In this document: in pieces, positions 17,644 to 25,406 of the stretch
Layout: every line of letters starts with the position of its first letter
Position numbering within the stretch: the stretch's first letter is position 1
Assembly: GCF_025642745.1 (NCBI RefSeq)
Contig: NZ_JANZKP010000019.1
Coordinates: 1 to 58,069 of the forward strand
From: Cellulomonas sp. RIT-PI-Y
GTDB lineage: Bacteria > Actinomycetota > Actinomycetes > Actinomycetales > Cellulomonadaceae
Reading direction: 5' to 3'
DNA: 58,069 nucleotides
Program-made: the position numbers and the translations under genes
The notes under the pieces: generated by a model
What the model saw: only the letters and a program-made list of their open reading frames with translations
Told to the model about the DNA's origin: nothing
Database searches by the model: none

Positions 17644-18525
17644 ATGGACGATCTGATCGCGGTGACCGGCGCCTCCGGCCAGGTGGGACGACGACTCGCG
17701 ACCCGGCTGGCCGCCGAGGGCGCGCACCAGCGCCTGATCGTGCGTTCCGCCGACCGCGCCCCGCAGCTGCCCGGCACCGACACCGAGATCGCGCTCAGCC
17801 CCGGCTACGGCGACCCGGAGTCGATGCGCGCGGCATTCTCCGGCGCGCAGACCGTCTTCCTGGTCTCGGGCCGCGAGGACGTCAACCGGGTCAGCGAGCA
17901 CCGGGCCGCGGTGGACGCCGCCGTCGACGCCGGGGTGCAGCGGATCGTCTACCTGTCCTTCATGGGCGCCGCCCCCGACGCCACCTTCACCTTCGCCCGG
18001 GACCACTGGGCGACCGAGGAGCACATCCGCGCCTCCGGCCTGCACTTCACGTTCCTGCGCGACTGCCTGTACCACCAGGCCATCGCGCAGTTCGTCGGCG
18101 AGGACGACGTGATCCGCGGGCCGGCAGGGGACGGACTCGTCGCCGCCGTCGCGCACGACGACGTGGCCGACGTCGCCACCGTCGCGCTGCTGGCCGAGGA
18201 CCACCGCCTGTTCGACGGCGCGACGCTCGACGTCACCGGGCCGACCGCGTACTCGCTCGCGGAGGCCGCCCAGGTGCTCAGCCGCGTCACCGGCCGGACC
18301 ATCCGCTACGAGCCGGAGACCCTGGAGCAGGCGTACGCCTCCCGCGAGGTCTACGGCGCGGCGCGCTGGGAGGTCGACGGCTGGGTGTCGTCCTACGCGG
18401 CGATCGCCAGCGGTGAGCTGTCCACGCCGTCACCCACCGTCAAGCGGCTGGCCGCCCGACCGGCGCAGTCGTTCGCGGAGTGGCTGGACCTGAACCCGGA
18501 CAGCTGGTCCCGGCTGCGGCGTTGA
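17644..18525 (+). CDS. NmrA-like NAD(P)-binding oxidoreductase
   Basis: The 293-residue protein is an atypical short-chain dehydrogenase: the dinucleotide motif is IAVTGASGQVGRRLATRL at the N-terminus, and VSGREDVNRVSEHR, IVYLSFMGAAPDATFTFARD and LHFTFLRDCLYHQ are standard for the NmrA/QOR2-like group. These act as NADPH-dependent quinone oxidoreductases or as redox sensors. The active-site tyrosine of classical SDRs is not in place, as usual for this group. It is probably leaderless. It converges on the methionine aminopeptidase gene with only three bases between the two stop codons. Confidence 0.9.
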   Translation: MDDLIAVTGASGQVGRRLATRLAAEGAHQRLIVRSADRAPQLPGTDTEIALSPGYGDPESMRAAFSGAQTVFLVSGREDVNRVSEHRAAVDAAVDAGVQRIVYLSFMGAAPDATFTFARDHWATEEHIRASGLHFTFLRDCLYHQAIAQFVGEDDVIRGPAGDGLVAAVAHDDVADVATVALLAEDHRLFDGATLDVTGPTAYSLAEAAQVLSRVTGRTIRYEPETLEQAYASREVYGAARWEVDGWVSSYAAIASGELSTPSPTVKRLAARPAQSFAEWLDLNPDSWSRLRR

Positions 18526-18528
18526 GGC

Positions 18529-19296
18529 TCAGCCGCGGGCGGTCAACACCACCGGACCGTCCGCGGTGATCGCCACCGTGTGCTCCGCGTGCGCCGCGTT
18601 CGACCCGTCCGCGGTCCGGATCGTCCAGCCGTCCGCGTCCACGGTGTACCCGTCGCCGCCGGCCATGAACCACGGCTCGATCGCGATCACCAGACCCGGC
18701 CGGAGCTTCATCCCCGAGCCCCGGCGCCCGAGGTTCGGCACGTGCGGCTCCTCGTGCATGGTGCGCCCGACCCCGTGCCCGCCGAAGTCCGCGTTGATCC
18801 CGAACCCGGCGGCGCGACCGATCTCCCCGATGGCGGCGGAGATGTCACCCATCCGGTTCCCGGGGCGGGCCTGGGCGATCCCGGCGGCGAGGGCCTCCTC
18901 GGTGACGGCGATCAGGCGCTGCGCCTCGGGGTCGGAGGTGCCCAGCTGGAAGGTGAGCGCGGAGTCGGCGACCCATCCCTCGACCTCGGCGGCGAAGTCG
19001 ATGCTGAGCACGTCGCCGTCGGCGAGCACCTGGTCGGAGGGCAGACCGTGCAGGGCCGCGTCGTTCACGCTGCTGCACAGCACACCCGGGTAGGGCATCG
19101 CACCGAAGGACGGGTGGTAGCCGAGGTACACCGAGTGCGCACCGGCCTCATCGATCATCCGGTGGGCGTGGGCGTCGAGGTCGCGCAGGGTCATCCCCAC
19201 CCGGGCGACGTCACGGAGGCTGGTCAGCACACCGGCGACGAAGCGCCCGGCGGCTCCCATCGCCTCGATCTCGGCGGGGGTCTTCAGTTCTGCCAC
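18529..19296 (-). CDS. map: Type I methionine aminopeptidase
   Basis: The enzyme removes the initiator methionine from nascent proteins using two metal ions. All five ligands are visible: the two Asp in SIDFAAEVEGWVADSALTF, the His in GGHGVGRTMHEEPHVPN, and the Glu in LVIAIEPWF and HAEHTVAIT. At 255 residues it is a standard type I enzyme without an N-terminal zinc-finger extension. The start is set at the GTG at 19296, which has GGGAGG nine bases upstream; the in-frame GTG at 19305 abuts that sequence and cannot be used well. Actinobacteria often carry two map genes; this copy is preceded by an unusual structured leader (19328-19397). Confidence 0.94.
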   Translation of the reverse strand: MAELKTPAEIEAMGAAGRFVAGVLTSLRDVARVGMTLRDLDAHAHRMIDEAGAHSVYLGYHPSFGAMPYPGVLCSSVNDAALHGLPSDQVLADGDVLSIDFAAEVEGWVADSALTFQLGTSDPEAQRLIAVTEEALAAGIAQARPGNRMGDISAAIGEIGRAAGFGINADFGGHGVGRTMHEEPHVPNLGRRGSGMKLRPGLVIAIEPWFMAGGDGYTVDADGWTIRTADGSNAAHAEHTVAITADGPVVLTARG

Positions 19297-19327
19297 GCCC
19301 GACACCCTCCCACACCGGGGCAGGCAA

Positions 19328-19397
19328 CAGCCCGTGGGCCGGACCCTTGATCAGGGGGTCCTGCCGCGAAGGACGAGGTCGCGGCTCCCACGGGCTG
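19328..19397 (-). ncRNA. Three-way-junction RNA structure in the map leader
   Basis: Bases 19328-19338 pair perfectly with 19387-19397 (11 bp, CAGCCCGTGGG). Inside, 19341-19346 pairs with 19356-19361 (6 bp, loop of nine) and 19363-19369 pairs with 19379-19385 (7 bp, loop of nine). Only four bases remain unpaired at the junction. The element ends 32 bases upstream of the map start codon, so it is most likely a cis-acting leader structure on the minus strand. The plus strand could fold the same way, but no rightward gene follows. I know no named RNA family that it matches. Confidence 0.6.
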
Positions 19398-19480
19398 CGG
19401 TGACTGCCGGGGATTCGCCAGTGGCCCGCCCGATGCGGGGACCAGCGGATCGGGACAATCCGTCCGAGGTACTCGGGCGA

Positions 19481-19519
19481 CTAGCGGACAGTCACCTCAC
19501 GCGTCCGAAAAGACTTCAT
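19481..19519 (-). CDS. Putative 12-residue leader peptide with a full-length Shine-Dalgarno
   Basis: The ORF encodes MKSFRTREVTVR. Its ATG at 19519 follows AAGGAGGTGATCC (19525-19537), 13 consecutive bases complementary to the 3' end of 16S rRNA; the core GGAGG is 11 bases from the ATG. No long ORF uses this site. It lies between the winged-helix gene and the three-way-junction element that precedes map, so a role as a regulatory leader peptide is plausible. The peptide is rich in Arg and has no run of a single amino acid, so a classical amino-acid attenuator is not indicated. Confidence 0.45.
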   Translation of the reverse strand: MKSFRTREVTVR

Positions 19520-19584
19520 CTCTCGGATCACCTCCTTCCGGTGTGCGACGAACGTACGCCGCCGATCGGGGGGTGCCAAGGGTT

Positions 19585-19893
19585 TTAGTCGCGGATCTCG
19601 CAGACGCCGCGTTCAACCAGGTAGCCGCGTCCGCGGACGGTCCTGATCCAGGCCGGATGATCGCGGCCGTCGCCGAGTTTGCGCCGGAGATTCGCCACGT
19701 GGACCTCGATGCCACGCCGCGCGGACCCGCTGGGCTCGCTGCCCACCGCGCGGGCGAGCGCGTCCTTGGAGACCGGCGCCCCGGGTCGGCGGCCGAGCGC
19801 GTGCAGGATGTCGAACTCGCTGCGGGTCAGATGGATCTCCTGGTCCTGGACATGGATGCGCCGCGCTGCGACGTCCACCACCAGCGGGAGCAT
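19585..19893 (-). CDS. Stand-alone OmpR/PhoB-type winged-helix protein
   Basis: The 102-residue protein is only the C-terminal DNA-binding domain of response regulators: the N-terminal sheet LVVDVAARRIHVQDQEIHLT, LTRSEFDILHALGRRPGAPV, the recognition region EVHVANLRRKLGD and the wing WIRTVRGRGYLV. No receiver domain is encoded upstream. The ATG at 19893 is six bases from TACCGT with no Shine-Dalgarno, so the short form is probably the real start of a leaderless transcript. Such lone winged helices may work constitutively or bind a partner. The stop is 65 bases before the strong Shine-Dalgarno of the small leader ORF. Confidence 0.8.
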   Translation of the reverse strand: MLPLVVDVAARRIHVQDQEIHLTRSEFDILHALGRRPGAPVSKDALARAVGSEPSGSARRGIEVHVANLRRKLGDGRDHPAWIRTVRGRGYLVERGVCEIRD

Positions 19894-19899
19894 GCCCGC

Positions 19900-19905
19900 A
19901 CGGTA
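19900..19905 (-). promoter_or_regulatory. -10 box of a leaderless transcript for the winged-helix gene
   Basis: TACCGT on the minus strand lies six bases before the ATG at 19893 and there is no ribosome-binding site. Confidence 0.5.
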
Positions 19906-19929
19906 GATCGGCCCCGGGCGGTCGGCACG

Positions 19930-20754
19930 TCAGCAGCGGTCGAAGACGTAGTCCGCGCTGTCCGGCGTGGTCAGGTCACGGTCACGCAGCACGGTCGAGG
20001 CGGGCAGCTGCGGGTCCGCGCACACCTCGGCCCAGGTGCCGTCCAGGTCGTCGGCGTACTCGATGTCGATCACGGCCGGGCCGTAGACGTCGGTGTAGGC
20101 GGTGCACTCGTCGTAGCGCTGGCACTCCTCCGAGACCGCGAAGTCGAAGCCGGCCTCCTCCCGACCCCGGGATCCCAGGTCGGGGGCGTTCTTCTGCCCG
20201 ACCGCCAGACCGGCGTCGTGCCCGGCGGCGACCAGCAGGGTGGCCATCGCGACCGCGTCGTCCTCGGTCAGCCGACCGTCGGAACGGGTCCAGGTGTCCA
20301 GGTTGTCCAGCTCGACCGCGTCGAACCCGCGGGTGGCGCAGTCCGCGATCACCGGGCCGAGCACCGCGGCGATGCCGGTCCGGTTCTCGGGCGTGGAGAT
20401 GTCCAGCAGCAGCTCGTCCGGCCAGCCCGGATCGATCACCGGCTGCCCGTCGTCGTCGCGGAGCACCAGGTCGGCGTGGTCGTCCAGCCAGGTCTGCCGC
20501 TCGGCGGACTGGGTCTGGAAGCCGTTGACGTAGCAGCCGGACCACAGGCCGTCCGCGGGCTGGTCGGTGACGTCGCGCACCACCCCGACCACCCCGTCGG
20601 CCGGGTCGTAACCGCCACCGAGCTGGTAGTCGATCACTCCACTCGGAACGACCCCCGACGCAGGCACCGTCTGATCGTGCTCCTGCGCCGACGACGGCCC
20701 GGAACAGGCGGCCAGCACGAGGACCCCCAGGGTGGCGACAGAGGCGCGGATCAT
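19930..20754 (-). CDS. GH114-type endo-alpha-1,4-polygalactosaminidase-like lipoprotein
   Basis: The 274-residue protein has a lipoprotein signal peptide (MIRASVATLGVLVLAACSGP, lipobox LAAC) and a TIM-barrel of the GH114/TM1410 type. Diagnostic segments are DYQLGGGY, WPDELLLDISTPENR, ATRGFDAVELDNLDTW (with the conserved acidic pair) and AVGQKNAPDL. GH114 enzymes hydrolyse polygalactosamine or related exopolysaccharides outside the cell; the substrate here is not certain. The ATG at 20754 gives the complete signal peptide. Its neighbours, a winged-helix protein and a luciferase-like enzyme, give no clue to a pathway. Confidence 0.85.
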   Translation of the reverse strand: MIRASVATLGVLVLAACSGPSSAQEHDQTVPASGVVPSGVIDYQLGGGYDPADGVVGVVRDVTDQPADGLWSGCYVNGFQTQSAERQTWLDDHADLVLRDDDGQPVIDPGWPDELLLDISTPENRTGIAAVLGPVIADCATRGFDAVELDNLDTWTRSDGRLTEDDAVAMATLLVAAGHDAGLAVGQKNAPDLGSRGREEAGFDFAVSEECQRYDECTAYTDVYGPAVIDIEYADDLDGTWAEVCADPQLPASTVLRDRDLTTPDSADYVFDRC

Positions 20755-20836
20755 GGCACCAGTCGACCACGGGACGGTGCCGGCCGGTGCCCGGCGCGTC
20801 CTGAGAAGGGCAGCGCTGGCATCGCCGTTCTGCGTC

Positions 20837-21775
20837 TCAGACCAGAGCGCCCAGTGAGTCCAGCGCGAGCAGCGGCTCGGGCCCGGCCGGGATCAGGACC
20901 ATCGCGTCGGCGCCGGCCTCGGCCAGCTCCGTGAGGCGCGCACGGCCCTGTCCCGGGGTGCCGGTGATCGCCAGCTGATCGACCCACGCGTCCGGCAGCG
21001 CGGCGGCGAAGGCCTCGCGGTCGGTGCTCGACGCGCGGAGGTCACGGAGCTCGGCGGCGAACGGCAGCGGGTCGATGTGCACCGCCCAGTCCGGGTCACC
21101 GATCCAGGTCAGGCCGGTGCGGGCCAGCGCGCGGGCGGCGTCGGCGTCCGGTCCGACCGCCGCGACGTCGTACCCCACCACCCGGTGACCGGGGACGTCG
21201 CCGATCCGGGCCCGGGCGGCCCGCAGGTACTCCGGGGTGACCGGTTCGGCGAGTACGGTCCCGTCCGCCACCCGGCCCGCGAGTTCCAGCGACCGGGGTC
21301 CGCGCACCCCGGCCAGCAGCGGCGGGACCTGCCCGGGCGCGGCGATCCGCACCTGGTCCAGCTGCACGTACCGGCCGTCGATGCTGACCGTGCCGCCGCC
21401 GAGCAGTCCGCGCAGGGCGGTCAGGTACTCGTCGAACAGGGTCAGGATGCTCTCCGGCCAGGCGCCGACCTGCCGCATCCAACCGGGCATCCCGTGGCCC
21501 AGTCCCAGGTGCACCCGGCCGGGGAACAGCTCCGCCAGGGTCGCCGACTCCATCGCGGCGAAGGCCACGTTCCGCGCGGCGACCGGCAGGATGCCGACCC
21601 CGACGGTGATCCGGTCGGTGGCGGCCAGCACGGCGGCGGCCTGGGCGATCCCGCCGCGGAAGCCGAGGTCCTCCACCACCCACAGCTCGTCGAACCCGAG
21701 CTGTTCGGCGCTCCGGGCGTACGGCAGCACCTGGTCGGCGGGCAGGTCACGCGGGAGCATCACACCGAGGTCCAT
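20837..21775 (-). CDS. LLM-class flavin-dependent oxidoreductase
   Basis: The 312-residue protein is a luciferase-like TIM barrel (LGVMLPRDLPADQVLPYARS, GFDELWVVEDLGFRGG, TVGVGILPVAARN, FPGRVHLGLGHGMPGWM). It uses FMN or coenzyme F420; actinobacteria have both and the sequence does not decide. The C-terminal TGTPGQGRARLTELAEAGAD segment is standard. The ATG at 21775 has GGGAGAG about nine bases upstream and lies five bases after the stop of the YhgE/Pip gene, so it is the last gene of that operon. The substrate is unknown. Confidence 0.88.
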   Translation of the reverse strand: MDLGVMLPRDLPADQVLPYARSAEQLGFDELWVVEDLGFRGGIAQAAAVLAATDRITVGVGILPVAARNVAFAAMESATLAELFPGRVHLGLGHGMPGWMRQVGAWPESILTLFDEYLTALRGLLGGGTVSIDGRYVQLDQVRIAAPGQVPPLLAGVRGPRSLELAGRVADGTVLAEPVTPEYLRAARARIGDVPGHRVVGYDVAAVGPDADAARALARTGLTWIGDPDWAVHIDPLPFAAELRDLRASSTDREAFAAALPDAWVDQLAITGTPGQGRARLTELAEAGADAMVLIPAGPEPLLALDSLGALV

Positions 21776-21780
21776 GCCAC

Positions 21781-23712
21781 TCACTCTCCCAGCACCGGCT
21801 TGAGCTGCGCCATCGTCCAGCGTCGCCGCCACGCGACCGCCGCGATCCCGGCCGCCACCCCGAGCAGCCCGATCCCGGCGACCACCAGGACGTCCCGCAG
21901 CAGCCGGTCCGCCGGCCCGCCGGTCATCGCGATCCGCAGCCCGTCCACCACGTAGGTCATCGGCAGCAGCGGGTGCACGGCCCGGAACGGAGCGGGCAGC
22001 GTCTGCACCGGATAGATGCCCGCGCAACTGGTCAGCTGGACCATCAGCAGCACCAGCGCCACCGAGGACCCGACCACCCCGAAGGCGGTGCGCAGCGCGT
22101 GCGCGATCGCGGTGAAGGCGAGCGAGCCCAGGGTGACCAGCCCGAGCGTCGCCACCCAGGACTGCGCGTCCAGGCCCAGACCCAGTCCGACGACGGCGGT
22201 CAGCACCCAGCCGCCCGCGACACCGATCGCCGCCACCGGGAGGTAGCCCGCGAGGGCCACGGTCACCGGGCGGGCGCGGGAGGCCAGTCCGCGCGGGTCG
22301 ATCGGCCGCAGCACGGTGAACCCGGCCACCCCGAACACGCACAGCGCGATCCCGAAGAAGAACGGGGCCAGTCCCTCGCCGTAGAACGCCGCGTCGTGCA
22401 CGGCTTCGGTGCGGATCGTGGTCGGGTTCGCGACCTGCGACGCGGTCCCCTCCGGGTCGTCCTGACCCAGGTCCGGGATCCGGGCGACCGCCGAGTCCAG
22501 CCCGTCGGCCAGGTCGGTCGCCCCGGTGAGCAGCTGCCCGGTGCCGTCGGTGAGCTGGTCCGCCCCGTCGACGGCGGTGTCCAGACCGGTGCCGAGCTCG
22601 GCCAGGCCGTCCACGACCTGCCGGGATCCGGACGCGAGACGGTCGATGTCGGCGCGGCCCTGCCGGATGTCCTGCTGGATCGCCGGGACCTGGGCGTCCA
22701 CCGCCGCGGCCCGTCCCGCCACGTCCTGCGCGGCGGTGTTCACCGCACCGGTCATGGCGGTCACCTGGTTCGCACGGTCCGCGGCCAGGGCGGCGGTGTC
22801 CCGGGCGGCGACCAGGGCGGCGTTGTCCGGGTCCGCGGCGACCAGCGCATCCAACTGGGCCAGGACGCTGCCGGTCCGGGCACCGATCCCGTCCTGGGCG
22901 TCGGCGACGACGTTCGTCAGGTCCGCTGTGCTCCGGGTGAGGCCCGCGGCGGCGTCGGCGACCGGACCGATCGCCGGGAGCAGCCGGTCCGCCACCGGGT
23001 CCACGATGTCCGCGATCCGCTGGTTCCCGTCGGCGACCTGACCCGCGCCGTCGATCAGCTGCGTCACCGCGTCCCGGGCGGTGACCAGACCACCGGCCAA
23101 GGTGCCCGCGCCGTCGTGCGCGGTGACCAGGCCGTCCTCGAGTCGGTGCGCGCCGTCCGCCGCCGACTCCAGCCCGGAGCGGAGCTCGCCGAGCTGCTGG
23201 AAGACCACGGTGAAGTACGCGGCGGTCGCGGCGGCGTTGATCTTCTCCTGCAGCTCGATCGACAGGCCGCGGGCGGCGACCCCGACGATGAACCCGTTCG
23301 CGCCGTCCCGGCGCAGCACCACCTCAGCGGTCTGCGGGTCGCCGGACTGCACCGACGCGAGCCTGGCGGTGAAGTCCGCCGGGATGGTGATGCTCATCAG
23401 GTAGGTGCCGTCCGCGAGCCCGGTCGCCGCGTCCCGGGCGTCGGTCTCGGTCCAGTCGACCACCGGGTCGGCCTCCAGCTCCTGGACCACCTGGTCGCCG
23501 GCCCGCACCGGGTCGTCCCGGCCCTCGACGGTCACCGCCTGGTCCTGGTTCACCACGGCGACCTTGATGTCGCCGAGGTTCCCGTACGGATCCCAGTTCG
23601 ACCACAGGTACAGGCCGCCGTACAGCGAGGGCAGCAGGATCAGGAACACCAGCGCGATCCGCTGCACCGGTCGGCGGTAGCGGCGCAGCTCGGACAGGGC
23701 GAGGTGGATCAC
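21781..23712 (-). CDS. YhgE/Pip-family ABC-2-type membrane protein
   Basis: The 643-residue protein has one N-terminal membrane helix (QRIALVFLILLPSLYGGLYL), a ~380-residue extracytoplasmic part rich in regularly spaced Gly/Asp/Leu (for example GLAELGTGLDTAVDGADQL), and about five or six helices in the last 230 residues. The opening NWDPYGNLGDIKVAVVNQDQ is the family hallmark. Relatives include the lactococcal phage infection protein Pip and subunits linked to type VII secretion; they are thought to work as ABC-2-type exporters. Its start overlaps the end of the ATPase gene by four bases, so the two form one transporter unit. Confidence 0.9.
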   Translation of the reverse strand: MIHLALSELRRYRRPVQRIALVFLILLPSLYGGLYLWSNWDPYGNLGDIKVAVVNQDQAVTVEGRDDPVRAGDQVVQELEADPVVDWTETDARDAATGLADGTYLMSITIPADFTARLASVQSGDPQTAEVVLRRDGANGFIVGVAARGLSIELQEKINAAATAAYFTVVFQQLGELRSGLESAADGAHRLEDGLVTAHDGAGTLAGGLVTARDAVTQLIDGAGQVADGNQRIADIVDPVADRLLPAIGPVADAAAGLTRSTADLTNVVADAQDGIGARTGSVLAQLDALVAADPDNAALVAARDTAALAADRANQVTAMTGAVNTAAQDVAGRAAAVDAQVPAIQQDIRQGRADIDRLASGSRQVVDGLAELGTGLDTAVDGADQLTDGTGQLLTGATDLADGLDSAVARIPDLGQDDPEGTASQVANPTTIRTEAVHDAAFYGEGLAPFFFGIALCVFGVAGFTVLRPIDPRGLASRARPVTVALAGYLPVAAIGVAGGWVLTAVVGLGLGLDAQSWVATLGLVTLGSLAFTAIAHALRTAFGVVGSSVALVLLMVQLTSCAGIYPVQTLPAPFRAVHPLLPMTYVVDGLRIAMTGGPADRLLRDVLVVAGIGLLGVAAGIAAVAWRRRWTMAQLKPVLGE

Positions 23713-24377
23713 GACTCCTCCACGTGGCTCGGGTGCAGCTCGACCACCAGGTCGGCCCCGGACGGGACCGCACCGGAGGTGCTGGCGATCGCGACGGCGT
23801 GATCGGCCTGGGCGGCGGTGCGCAGAGCCGACCAGACCCGGAGCTGTTCGACGGCCGACAGCCCGACGTCCAGGTCGTCGAGCAGGACGACTCCCGGCCG
23901 GGACAGCAGTGCCGCCGCCAGCGCGAGCAGGGTCTGCTCCACCCGGGACAGCGTCTCGACCCGCTCCCGGTCCGGGACGGTCAGACCGGTGAGCTCGCGG
24001 ACCTCGTCCAGCCGGTAGCCCAGACCGTCCGAACCGCCGGGCCGCACCCGGTCCCAGCGCGCGCGGTCCGCGAGCGCCTGGCGCACCGTCTGCTCAGGTT
24101 CGAGCCCGATCACGTCGTGCACCCGGGCCAACGCCGCCCGCGCACGGATGTCGGCGGCCCGCTCGTGGCCGAGCACCCGGAGCGTGCCGGTGCTGGGCCG
24201 CGCCCGGCCGGCCAGAGTCAGCAGGAGCATCGACCGTCCGGTGCCACCGGAGCCGCACAGCTCCAGCGCCTCGCCGGGGGCGGCCGTGACGTCGACGTGC
24301 CGGTACACCCACCCCTCGCGGGTCCGCAGGCCGAGCGCCCGCGCGTCGACGCCCGGTGTCGGTTCCTCGGTGCTCAT
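23709..24377 (-). CDS. ABC-transporter ATPase with degenerate nucleotide-binding motifs
   Basis: The 222-residue protein has the ABC ATPase layout but altered key residues. The Walker A is CGSGGTGRSMLLLTLAG, with Arg where Lys binds phosphate. The signature is LSRVEQTLLAL instead of LSGGQ, and the Walker B VVLLDDLDVGLS lacks the usual Glu after DD. It may bind ATP weakly or be a regulatory subunit of the YhgE/Pip protein that follows. The ATG at 24377 has GAGGGGG about seven bases upstream; longer in-frame starts lack this. Divergent from the FNT channel gene. Confidence 0.8.
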   Translation of the reverse strand: MSTEEPTPGVDARALGLRTREGWVYRHVDVTAAPGEALELCGSGGTGRSMLLLTLAGRARPSTGTLRVLGHERAADIRARAALARVHDVIGLEPEQTVRQALADRARWDRVRPGGSDGLGYRLDEVRELTGLTVPDRERVETLSRVEQTLLALAAALLSRPGVVLLDDLDVGLSAVEQLRVWSALRTAAQADHAVAIASTSGAVPSGADLVVELHPSHVEES

Positions 24378-24505
24378 CCGCGCCCCCTCGTTCTCCGGGC
24401 GGTGCCGCGGCGCCCCGCCCCAGGTCAGCGTGGCAGAGGGCGACCGACGGGGCACGCGGGTGGACCACCCAGGCGCATCGGCCGGACCTATGTCACCGTG
24501 TGCCG

Positions 24506-25351
24506 GTGACCACCGCCGCCGCTGATCCGCTGTTCCCCGGCAAGCAGTTCATCAGCACCACCCTGGAGGTGCTGGAGGCCAAGACCACCATGTCGGGTGC
24601 CCTCACCCGGCGCTACCTGCAACGCGCCGCGATGGCCGGGATCATCATCGGGCTGCTCTACGCCACCAACTACGCGATCATCGCGGCCTTCGACACCGTG
24701 CCGGCCGGCGACGGCACCCTGCGCCAGCTCGGGCGGCTGATCGGCGCGATCATCTTCGGCTGGGCGCTGATCTTCATCTACTACTCCCGCTCTGAGCTGC
24801 TGACCAGCAACATGATGATCGTGTGCGTCGGCGCCTACCATCGCCGCACCAGTTGGTCCCGGGCGCTGCGCCTGCTCGGCCTCTGCCTGGCCGGGAACCT
24901 GATCGGCGGGCTGCTGGTCGCGCTGCTGCTCCGGTACTCCAGCATCGTCGAGGGCGGCGCGATGGCCGAGATGACCGCCGCGGTCGAGCACAAGCTCGCC
25001 TACCTGGCCGACGGCCCCGGTGGCTGGGTCGACCTGCTGATCCGCGCGATCCTCTGCAACTTCTGCATCAACCTGGCGATGCTGCTGGTCTACAACGGCC
25101 TGATCGACTCCGACCTGGTCAAGTGCCTGGTGATGATCACCGCGGTGTTCATCTTCGCGTTCCTCGGCCTGGAGCACTCGGTGGCCAACAGCGTGCTGTT
25201 CGGGATCGTGGGGCTGCGGGACGGTCTGGACCTGGCGGCTGCGTGGGGGAACGTCGGGATCGCGCTGGTCGGGAACTTCCTCGGCGGCGGACTGCTGATC
25301 GGTTTCTACTACGCGTGGGTGAACGACGACTCGCGGTGGCGACGGGGCTGA
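24506..25351 (+). CDS. Formate/nitrite transporter (FNT) family channel
   Basis: The 281-residue membrane protein has six hydrophobic segments and FNT motifs: AAMAGIIIGLLYATNYAII, RSELLTSNMM (the first re-entrant-loop region), LCLAGNLIGG, RAILCNFCINLAML and FLGLEHSVANSVLF, where the EHSVAN histidine corresponds to the gating/proton-relay His of FocA. FNT pentamers pass formate, nitrite, hydrosulfide or lactate; the substrate cannot be fixed. The start is ambiguous: GTG at 24506 or 24500, with no clear Shine-Dalgarno and a TATGTC box just upstream. A divergent ABC ATPase gene shares the 128-bp spacer. Confidence 0.85.
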   Translation: MTTAAADPLFPGKQFISTTLEVLEAKTTMSGALTRRYLQRAAMAGIIIGLLYATNYAIIAAFDTVPAGDGTLRQLGRLIGAIIFGWALIFIYYSRSELLTSNMMIVCVGAYHRRTSWSRALRLLGLCLAGNLIGGLLVALLLRYSSIVEGGAMAEMTAAVEHKLAYLADGPGGWVDLLIRAILCNFCINLAMLLVYNGLIDSDLVKCLVMITAVFIFAFLGLEHSVANSVLFGIVGLRDGLDLAAAWGNVGIALVGNFLGGGLLIGFYYAWVNDDSRWRRG

Positions 25352-25393
25352 GCGCCGCGCCCGAATCCCGTGGACCCGGCCCGTGCGTCGCCC

Positions 25394-25399
25394 TAGCGT
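25394..25399 (+). promoter_or_regulatory. -10 box of a leaderless transcript
   Basis: TAGCGT lies seven bases before the ATG at 25407, with no Shine-Dalgarno in between. Confidence 0.5.
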
Positions 25400-25406
25400 C
25401 CGTGCC

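Noticed and set aside
19525..19537. GGATCACCTCCTT, identical to the 3' end of 16S rRNA
   Set aside because: The flanking bases do not match 16S rRNA, so it is not an rRNA fragment. It is better explained as a full-length Shine-Dalgarno on the minus strand.
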